Shown here in pieces: positions 5,559 to 9,984 of a DNA stretch of 9,984 nt. The stretch is from the NCBI GenBank assembly GCA_022572865.1, contig JACZVB010000024.1, positions 1 to 9,984 on the forward strand. Direction: 5' to 3'. The notes beneath the pieces are model-generated. The model was not told where the DNA came from. It saw only the letters and a list, made by a program, of their open reading frames with translations, and made no database searches. The stretch is from Chloroflexota bacterium (GTDB taxonomy: Bacteria; Chloroflexota; Dehalococcoidia; Plut-88900). Made by a program: the position numbers and the translations under genes. Every line of letters begins with the position of its first letter. Positions within the stretch are counted from its first letter, which is position 1.

Positions 5559-5571
5559 GTATATAACCCTG
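5548..5571 (-). repeat. Right terminal inverted repeat of the insertion sequence
   Basis: Pairs with 3680-3703; see the element entry. It also supplies the -35 hexamer of the transposase promoter, and its TATACTTGA supplies the stop codon that ends the interrupted glycosylase frame at 5555. Confidence 0.9.
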
Positions 5572-5863
5572 GAACAAAGCAGGTCTTGGCGTGTCGCCGG
5601 GTCTCGGGACCTGTGTACTGAAGGTGGCCCGTGAGCATTGCGTTGATGGCCATGATGTGTCCCGACGCTGTGTGAAAGACCAGGAACTTTCCCCGGCGCG
5701 TCACCTCCTGGAAGGCGTTCCCCTCCAGGATGCCAGCGAACTCCTGGGGAACAGGCCTTCGTATGACCAGAGGTATCCGGGTCTCCACCCCCGTTATCTT
5801 GACCCCGGGGAGCACCCCGTTCAAAAAGGCCTTGATATTCTCCAGGTCCGGTATCTCTGGCAC
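5555..5863 (-). pseudogene. Fpg/Nei-family DNA glycosylase, N-terminal part truncated by the insertion sequence
   Basis: The 5' part of the split glycosylase gene. It starts at GTG 5861-5863, with GAGGGGGTG as ribosome site, and reads MPEIPDLENIKAFL, matching the family start in which Pro2 is the catalytic nucleophile and Glu3 assists. Lys59 in RRGKFLVFH matches the conserved catalytic lysine, and MLTGHLQ and RRHAKTCFV follow. After codon 97 the frame enters the element and ends within 20 bases, adding only PGLYT. The product would have the nucleophile domain but no helix-two-turn-helix or zinc finger. Joining 5863-5572 to 3671-3154 gives 810 bases, a continuous 269-residue protein of normal length. 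Fpg versus Nei cannot be settled; MPEIPDLE resembles a Chloroflexota branch of the superfamily. Confidence 0.93.
5572..5579. repeat. Target-site duplication, right copy (GAACAAAG)
   Basis: Identical to 3672-3679 and directly outside the right terminal repeat. Confidence 0.95.
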
Positions 5864-5888
5864 GTCTTCACCCCCTCGGCTCCCGACT

Positions 5889-5894
5889 ATTATA
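5889..5894 (-). promoter_or_regulatory. Possible -10 element for the glycosylase gene
   Basis: A perfect TATAAT on the minus strand, 25 bases before the GTG start, which leaves a leader of about 20 bases containing the GAGGGGGTG ribosome site. No consensus -35 is seen 16-18 bases upstream (CCTATC at 17). Confidence 0.35.
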
Positions 5895-5914
5895 GCCGAT
5901 GCGTTCCCGGCGAT

Positions 5915-5947
5915 AGGGGCTGAGGCCCCTCCTCAAGCGCGGAGGAG
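5915..5947. repeat. Two adjacent GC-rich hairpins in the divergent intergenic region
   Basis: AGGGGC (5915-5920) pairs with GCCCCT (5925-5930) around TGAG, and CTCCTC (5929-5934) with GAGGAG (5942-5947). They overlap slightly and are mutually exclusive at the edges. No T-run follows, so a terminator is not supported. Confidence 0.35.
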
Positions 5948-5964
5948 CCGGTTCCATGCGTAGA

Positions 5965-5993
5965 TTGACACCCACTATAGGGGATGGCACAAT
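5965..5993 (+). promoter_or_regulatory. Predicted sigma70-type promoter of the CoA-transferase operon
   Basis: TTGACA (5965-5970), a 17-base spacer and CACAAT (5988-5993, four of six). Transcription would start near 6000, giving a leader of about 100 bases that contains a perfect 7-bp hairpin (CGCTTCC 6029-6035 with GGAAGCG 6038-6044). No known riboswitch was recognised in the leader. Confidence 0.55.
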
Positions 5994-6103
5994 TCTTTTA
6001 TTGCTTTCTGGAACCTGTCCGCCTGGGCCGCTTCCCCGGAAGCGCAGGGCCCGGGAAGTCATCCGCCAGCTTTTGAAAAGGCCGTACACGAAAGGCCAGC
6101 AGC

Positions 6104-7276
6104 ATGGACGCAGCCCTATCCGATGTGGTCATCCTGGACCTTTCCATCAACATAGCCGGCTCTCATACCTGTATGCTTCTGGGGGAGATGGGGGCCCGGG
6201 TGATAAAGGTCGAGCTGGCAGGCCAGCCCGACTGGCTAGGCTCCCTGCCCTACCACCTCTGGAACAGGGGTAAGAGGAGCATCTGCCTGGACCTGGACAG
6301 AGAGGGCGGCCGCCAGGCCATCGAGGCCCTGGTAGGCGCGGCCGACGTGCTGGTGGAGGACTCCCTGGCCTCGGAGGTCGAGGGCTGGGGCCTGGACTAC
6401 AAGACCCTGAGCCCCCTGAACCAGCGTCTCCTCTACTGCGCTATCCCCCCCTTCGGTGACGAGGGCCCTTTGAGGGACAAACCCGCCAACGACGGTGTTG
6501 TGGCGGCTTTCTCGGCCCTGATGGGCGACCAAAACGGCCCGGACAGGCCCCCGGAATACATCAAGGTGCCGGGCCCCAGCTGCGGCGCCGCCTTCCTCGC
6601 CGCCTTCGCCATCTGCTCGGCCCTCTACGTCAGGGAGATCGAGGGGATAGGCCAGAAGATCGAGGTCCCCCTCCTCAACGGCTCCATCGCAATGCAGGGC
6701 AGCGGCTTCATCACCGGGCCCAGGGTGATCAATGTCGAGGGGCCCGATAAAGACCCCCGGGGCGTCAAGCCGGCATATCGACTGTACCAGTGCAGCGATG
6801 ACAAGTGGATTTTCATAGCCTGTGGCAACGAGACCTTCTGGAACAGGCTGTGCCTCAGCCTGGGAATGGAGGACTTCACCACCAGCCCACGGTTCGAAGG
6901 CGCACCCTGGTATTTCGACCCGGAGGGTCAGGAACTGGTCAAGTCCACCATCAACGATAAGATAAAGCAGCATACTCAGAATCACTGGCTCGACTTCTTC
7001 GATGAGCAGGATATACCAGTGGCTCCCGCGGACACCAGGGAGGAGTTCATCCACGATCCTCAGGTGGTGTCCGACAACATGATGATCCAGGTGGAAGACC
7101 CCACCTTCGGGATGACCAGCCAGATGGGTTTCGCCCTAACCCTGGCCGGGATGCCCGGGGCCGTGCCCACCCCCGCCCCCGGCAGAGGAGAGCACGGGAT
7201 GGATATCCTCAAGGGCCTGGGATACACCGAGACCCAGTGCGCCCGCCTCAAGAGGTCTGGAGCGCTGATTTGCTGA
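6104..7276 (+). CDS. CaiB/BaiF family III CoA-transferase, probably non-catalytic subunit
   Basis: A 390-residue protein of the family III CoA-transferases, which move CoA between carboxylic acids through an aspartyl-CoA thioester. The N-terminal Rossmann part has VVILDLSINIAGS and GEMGARVIKVE (about 27-37), then WNRGKRSICLDL and LLYCAIPPFGDEGP; the helix after the active site reads AAFAICSALYVRE and is followed by GIGQKIEVPLLN. At the position of the catalytic Asp, the sequence is GPSCGAAFLAAF with Ser159, whereas the next gene has SDYGAALLAAY there. The family fold is complete and the length normal, so this looks like a degenerate active site in an otherwise kept subunit. ATG 6104 follows GAAAGG at a distance of 9-10 bases. 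Its end overlaps the start of the next gene, pointing to equal production of two partners. Confidence 0.92.
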   Translation: MDAALSDVVILDLSINIAGSHTCMLLGEMGARVIKVELAGQPDWLGSLPYHLWNRGKRSICLDLDREGGRQAIEALVGAADVLVEDSLASEVEGWGLDYKTLSPLNQRLLYCAIPPFGDEGPLRDKPANDGVVAAFSALMGDQNGPDRPPEYIKVPGPSCGAAFLAAFAICSALYVREIEGIGQKIEVPLLNGSIAMQGSGFITGPRVINVEGPDKDPRGVKPAYRLYQCSDDKWIFIACGNETFWNRLCLSLGMEDFTTSPRFEGAPWYFDPEGQELVKSTINDKIKQHTQNHWLDFFDEQDIPVAPADTREEFIHDPQVVSDNMMIQVEDPTFGMTSQMGFALTLAGMPGAVPTPAPGRGEHGMDILKGLGYTETQCARLKRSGALIC

Positions 7277-8433
7277 AGCACGCCCTCCAAAACGTCAAGG
7301 TGATCGACCTGGCCAACTACATAGCCGGGACCCTGTGCCCGGCCCTCCTGGCGGACCTTGGCGCCGATGTTATAAAGCTGGAACCCCCTACAGGAGACCC
7401 GTTCCGGATGCTGGGCGGCGCATTCCAGGACTGGAACAGGGGAAAGTCCAGCATCGCCGTGAACCTGCGCACCGACGAAGGCAAAGGGATACTGTACAGG
7501 ATGGTGAAGGATGTGGACGTGGTGGTGGAGAACTACAGGCCCGGCGTAGCCCAGAAGCTGGGGGCCGACTACGAGACCCTGAAAAAGATCAATCCAGGCA
7601 TCATATACTGCTCGGCATCTGGGTATGGCCAGACCGGGCCCTACATGAAGAAGCCGGGTTTCGATCCCCTCCTTCAGGCCCGCAGCGGGGCCATGGCCCA
7701 CCAGGGCGGCCTGGGAAACCCACCTATTTTCCTGGTGCTTGCCATATCCGACTACGGGGCCGCTCTCCTGGCGGCATACGGAGTGGCCCTGGCCCTCTAT
7801 GTCAGGGCTAGAACGGGCAAGGGGCAGAGGATAGAGACCTCTCTGCTCAGGGCCTGTATGAGCGCCCAGTCGGGCCGGTTCATCATCCCTCACGGCATGG
7901 CCGATGGCGTCCGGCCCGTGGACAGGTTCGGCGAAGGGCCAACCTACCGCCTCTATCCCACTTCCGACGGTTGGATATTCCTGGGTGCCAGAGGGGACGA
8001 AGACTGGGCCCGTCTCACCCGGGCCCTGGGCCGGGACGACCTGGCCCGAGACCCCAGGTACGCAAGCGAGGCCGGGAGGATCGGGGCCACCGCTCAGCTA
8101 TCGGCCATCCTGGGCGAGGTGTTGACCACCGATTCATCTGCCCGCTGGCTGGAGAGATTGGAGAGCGAAGGGGTCCCCTGCTCGGCGGTGAACCAGTTCT
8201 CCGACCTGCACGACCATCCTCAGGTGCTCCGCAACGGCCTGGTCGCCGAGCACGACTCCCCGGACGTGGGGCCTATCAAGCAGCGAGGGGTGCCGGTGAT
8301 CCTCTCCCGGACACCCGGCATAGCCCAACGCCCCGCCCCGGCCCTGGGCCAGCACACCGACGAGATCCTCGCCGAGCTGGCATATTCCCAGGACGAGGTC
8401 CACGCCCTCCGGCGCGACCGGGTCGTCAACTGA
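7270..8433 (+). CDS. CaiB/BaiF family III CoA-transferase, catalytic subunit
   Basis: A 387-residue family III CoA-transferase when started at TTG 7270. The TTG has GGAG (7259-7262) seven bases upstream and overlaps the previous gene by 7 bases, and MLKHALQNVKVIDLANYIAG fits the family start; the longer frame from GTG 7237 adds 11 residues coded inside the previous gene. Motifs: LLADLGADVIKLEPPTGD, WNRGKSSIAVNL, VVENYRPGV, IIYCSASGYGQTGP, and AISDYGAALLAAYG with the catalytic Asp161, then TGKGQRIETSLL. Acts in the cytoplasm on an unknown acid/acyl-CoA pair. With the Ser-bearing partner before it and a dehydrogenase 14 bases after it, it probably starts or feeds a CoA-dependent degradation pathway. 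Carnitine, bile-acid, oxalate, malate and benzylsuccinate enzymes all belong here, so the substrate is open. Confidence 0.93.
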   Translation: MLKHALQNVKVIDLANYIAGTLCPALLADLGADVIKLEPPTGDPFRMLGGAFQDWNRGKSSIAVNLRTDEGKGILYRMVKDVDVVVENYRPGVAQKLGADYETLKKINPGIIYCSASGYGQTGPYMKKPGFDPLLQARSGAMAHQGGLGNPPIFLVLAISDYGAALLAAYGVALALYVRARTGKGQRIETSLLRACMSAQSGRFIIPHGMADGVRPVDRFGEGPTYRLYPTSDGWIFLGARGDEDWARLTRALGRDDLARDPRYASEAGRIGATAQLSAILGEVLTTDSSARWLERLESEGVPCSAVNQFSDLHDHPQVLRNGLVAEHDSPDVGPIKQRGVPVILSRTPGIAQRPAPALGQHTDEILAELAYSQDEVHALRRDRVVN

Positions 8434-8447
8434 GTGAGCAGGGAGCA

Positions 8448-9218
8448 GTGAGACTAGAGGGTAAGAAGGCCCTGGTGACCGGGGGCGGCGCCGGAATCGG
8501 GAAGGCCATCGCCCTGGCATTCGCCAGAGAGGGAAGCGACGTGGCGATTGCGTCCAGGAACCGGGCCAATCTCGACCAGGTCGCCAGGGAGATCGAGTCC
8601 CTGGGTCGCAGGGGTCTACCCATCACCGCCGATGTTGCCTACGAGGGCCAGGTCAGGGATATGGTCGACGAGACCCTGAAGGAGTTCGGTCGGATAGATA
8701 TACTGGTGAATAACTCGGGCATTCCCGGCGCAACTCGGGATGTGACACAGATAGACCTGAAGGACTGGACCCGGGTGCTGGCCGTCAACCTTACCGGCGC
8801 CATGCTCTGCTGTCGTGAGGTGCTGAAGGACATGATCCCTCGGCGAGCAGGGAGCATAATCAACATATCATCCATGGCGGGCCGCAGAGGCGCAGCCGGG
8901 AGAGGCCCCTACGTAGCCTCCAAGTGGGGGCTCAACGGCCTGACCCACACCCTGGCCCTGGAGGCCGGGCCCCACAACATACGGGTCAACTGCATCTGCC
9001 CGGGGGCTACGGAGGGCGAGCGTATAGAGAGGGTGATGCGGGCCCTCGCCGAGGCCACGGGGGAACCTTACGAAGAGGTTAGGAGAAGATATATCAACCG
9101 GGCGCCCCTTAAGCGGATGGTCACCCCCGAGGAGGTGGCCGAGTGCGCCGTGTTTCTGGCCTCGGAGGAGTCCAGCGGGATGACGGGTCAGATCATAGAG
9201 GTGTCCGCCGGCGGCTGA
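8448..9218 (+). CDS. Short-chain dehydrogenase/reductase (FabG-like, classical SDR)
   Basis: A 256-residue classical SDR, which oxidises or reduces an alcohol/ketone pair with NAD(P). It shows the cofactor motif TGGGAGIG (11-18), SRN at 36-38 after the second strand (an arginine here often goes with NADP(H)), NNSG (88-91), SS at 141-142 with the catalytic Ser, Tyr155 and Lys159 in YVASK, and CPGATEGERIERVM (184-197). The GTG start places MRLEGKKALVTGGG correctly; the frame remains open far upstream inside the CoA-transferase gene, but those residues do not belong. GGGAG lies only two bases before GTG, an unusually short spacing. Last gene of the operon. A 3-hydroxyacyl-CoA or similar dehydrogenase role fits the neighbours but is not shown. 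Confidence 0.93.
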   Translation: MRLEGKKALVTGGGAGIGKAIALAFAREGSDVAIASRNRANLDQVAREIESLGRRGLPITADVAYEGQVRDMVDETLKEFGRIDILVNNSGIPGATRDVTQIDLKDWTRVLAVNLTGAMLCCREVLKDMIPRRAGSIINISSMAGRRGAAGRGPYVASKWGLNGLTHTLALEAGPHNIRVNCICPGATEGERIERVMRALAEATGEPYEEVRRRYINRAPLKRMVTPEEVAECAVFLASEESSGMTGQIIEVSAGG

Positions 9219-9480
9219 TGCCTGATCTGTGGAAGTCCCTCAAAGGCACAGTTTGCCCGCTCGTCCTTCGACTGGCTCAGAATGAGCGGGGCAAGGCGTT
9301 TGGGGGCCTGTCCTGAGTCTATCGAAGGGGTGTCCCCCAGTCCCATTCGGGGGGATTCCAATCCCGACAAATCCCGAGTATCGGGACAAGTCGGGACCAT
9401 AATTATTTTCTCCCCCTCTCCCTTGCTAAGGGAGAGGGGGCAACAGAGCCTGTCCTGAGCTTGCCGAAGGAGGGTGAGGG
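9219..9480. repeat. Intergenic cluster of palindromic repeats
   Basis: No gene; instead a chain of inverted repeats. A 22-base unit beginning CCTGTCCTGAG and ending CGAAGG occurs at 9307-9328 and 9449-9470 (18 of 22 the same), and a diverged inverted copy at 9265-9286. The first copy is enclosed by TTGCCCGCTC (9253-9262) and GAGCGGGGCAA (9284-9294), the second by TGGGGG (9301-9306) and CCCCCA (9334-9339). Then come a nested hairpin at 9362-9396 (TCCCGAC/GTCGGGA and TCCCGA/TCGGGA) and a perfect 13-bp stem with 3-base loop at 9412-9440. Such units are dispersed in many bacterial genomes as REP-like elements. They could also end transcription of the SDR operon, although no hairpin is followed by a clean T-run. 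Confidence 0.8.
9412..9440. repeat. Perfect 13-bp hairpin, CCCCCTCTCCCTT arm
   Basis: 9412-9424 is the exact reverse complement of 9428-9440 with loop GCT. It is part of the repeat cluster and is followed by a copy of the 22-base unit that leads into the protease gene. Confidence 0.85.
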
Positions 9481-9885
9481 TTGTTTAAACTCCCCAAAAC
9501 ATTCGCCGACGAGATGATAGCCCACGCCCGGGCCGACGCCCCCAACGAGTGCTGCGGCATCCTGGCCGGCGTCGATGGCCGGGTCATGCGGGCCTATCCC
9601 ACCCGGAACGCCGAGGCCAGCCCCGTGAAATACCTCATCGATTCCGGAGACATGTTTAAGGCCTACAAAGACGCCGAGGATAACGGGTGGGAGTTCCTGG
9701 CCTTCTACCACTCACACACCTTCTCCGAGGCCTACCCCTCCCCCACCGATGTGCGCCTGGCCAGCTGGCCCGATTCCCTCTATATACTGGTCTCACTCCG
9801 AAACCCGGAGAGCCCCCAGGTCCGGGGCTTCTACATAGTCGATGGCCGTATAACCGAGGAAGATCTGGTCATAGAAGACCCGTAG
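9481..9885 (+). CDS. JAMM/MPN+ metalloprotease (bacterial JAB1/Mov34 family)
   Basis: A 134-residue zinc peptidase with the full JAMM signature: Glu23 in NECCGILAG, then HSH (His77, His79) in FYHSHTFSEAYPSPTD, Ser87 and Asp90. Bacterial members remove groups from the C-terminus of ubiquitin-like sulfur carriers (for example the CysO-cysteine peptidase Mec) or act with ThiS/MoaD-type proteins; none of those genes is visible here. TTG 9481 is the start: GAAGGAGG lies about 10 bases upstream, and MFKLPKTFADEMIAHA forms the first strand and helix of the fold; the later ATG 9514 would delete this. The ribosome site is part of the intergenic repeat. The next gene follows after 18 bases and is probably co-transcribed. 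A role in cysteine or cofactor sulfur metabolism is inference. Confidence 0.92.
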   Translation: MFKLPKTFADEMIAHARADAPNECCGILAGVDGRVMRAYPTRNAEASPVKYLIDSGDMFKAYKDAEDNGWEFLAFYHSHTFSEAYPSPTDVRLASWPDSLYILVSLRNPESPQVRGFYIVDGRITEEDLVIEDP

Positions 9886-9903
9886 CCCTCGAGGAGCTTA
9901 AAT

Positions 9904-9984
9904 ATGACTACCACGAGTGACATCAGCTTCGGCGCTACCTACGGCCGGGTAGACGGTGCCATCGATCCGCTGGTATTTGTCGAA
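9904..9984 (+). CDS. Start of an unrecognised gene (first 27 codons)
   Basis: An open frame from ATG 9904 to the window end, MTTTSDISFGATYGRVDGAI and then DPLVFVE, with a clear Shine-Dalgarno GAGGAG (9891-9896) seven bases before it. It follows the JAMM protease gene closely on the same strand, so the two are probably one unit. Too little is visible to name it; there is no signal peptide. A ubiquitin-like carrier, E1-like enzyme or cysteine/thiamine enzyme would be expected partners, but the visible part does not show any of them. Confidence 0.6.
   Translation, partial: MTTTSDISFGATYGRVDGAIDPLVFVE

Larger units (their letters stand above)
3680..5571. mobile_element. IS1595-family insertion sequence with three cargo ORFs
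   Basis: A complete 1892-bp element. The ends are imperfect inverted repeats: 3680-3703 against 5548-5571 match at 18 of 24 positions, starting CGGGGTTGTATAC at the left and CAGGGTTATATAC at the right. The flanks are identical 8-bp duplications. Inside are a transposase (minus), two overlapping plus-strand ORFs (3754-4549) and a short plus-strand ORF (5373-5525). IS1595 relatives with passenger genes are known, so cargo is plausible for the family. The cargo pair is visibly more AT-rich than the host genes and the transposase, which suggests a separate origin. Exact duplications, intact frame and clean ends indicate a recent insertion. Confidence 0.95.

Noticed and set aside
7237..7269. GTG 7237 as start of the second CoA-transferase
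   Set aside because: Adds 11 residues inside the previous gene and outside the family start; TTG 7270 has a GGAG at a good distance.
6236..7893. Two long minus-strand open frames (6236-7054 and 7060-7893)
   Set aside because: Mirror frames of GC-rich CoA-transferase genes; the translations show no motif and are low in complexity.
7971..8447. An upstream extension of the dehydrogenase frame into the CoA-transferase gene
   Set aside because: Arg/Pro/Gly-rich translation of an overlapping frame; the SDR fold starts at GTG 8448.
9362..9410. Hairpin plus AATTATTTTC as an intrinsic terminator for the dehydrogenase operon
   Set aside because: The T-tract is interrupted and starts several bases after the stem; more likely part of the repeat cluster.
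9241..9480. CRISPR array
   Set aside because: The repeated units differ in orientation and spacing, are palindromic, and have no constant-length spacers.

Overview
The window is bacterial, GC-rich and densely coded, with GTG and TTG starts beside ATG. The CaiB/BaiF CoA-transferase pair, the two uncharacterised proteins at 1362-2667 (which look, from memory, like Dehalococcoidia proteins) and the intergenic palindromic repeats suggest Chloroflexota, probably Dehalococcoidia-like. That assignment is inference; there is no rRNA or other decisive marker.

Layout. 1-976 (minus): the first 95 codons of gyrA, preceded by a class I glutamine-amidotransferase-fold hydrolase (peptidase C26), with a good promoter at 1089-1118. 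1362-2667 (plus): two conserved genes of unknown function. 2742-5863 (minus): a DUF971 gene and an Fpg/Nei-type DNA glycosylase gene that is split by a 1892-bp insertion sequence. 6104-9218 (plus): an operon of two CaiB/BaiF family III CoA-transferases and a short-chain dehydrogenase, behind a TTGACA promoter. 9219-9480: a patchwork of palindromic repeats. 9481-9984 (plus): a JAMM/MPN+ metalloprotease and the start of an unrecognised gene.

The most informative region is 3680-5571. It has 8-bp target duplications (GAACAAAG), imperfect terminal inverted repeats, an intact IS1595-type transposase and three small cargo ORFs: a zinc-ribbon-like protein, a two-helix membrane protein and a 50-residue basic protein. 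Removing the element and one target copy restores a 269-codon glycosylase frame exactly, so the insertion looks recent. Both ends carry an inward -10 hexamer (TATACT) at the same distance from the tip. At the left end the predicted transcript start falls inside a palindrome that would hide the cargo Shine-Dalgarno in read-through transcripts. At the right end the predicted transposase leader runs antisense to the whole 50-residue ORF. This is the best candidate for an undescribed arrangement.

In the CoA-transferase operon, the second protein keeps the catalytic Asp of family III while the first has Ser at the aligned position. This suggests a heteromeric enzyme with one catalytic subunit, with the dehydrogenase acting on the same CoA-linked or alcohol/ketone pathway; the substrate cannot be read from sequence.
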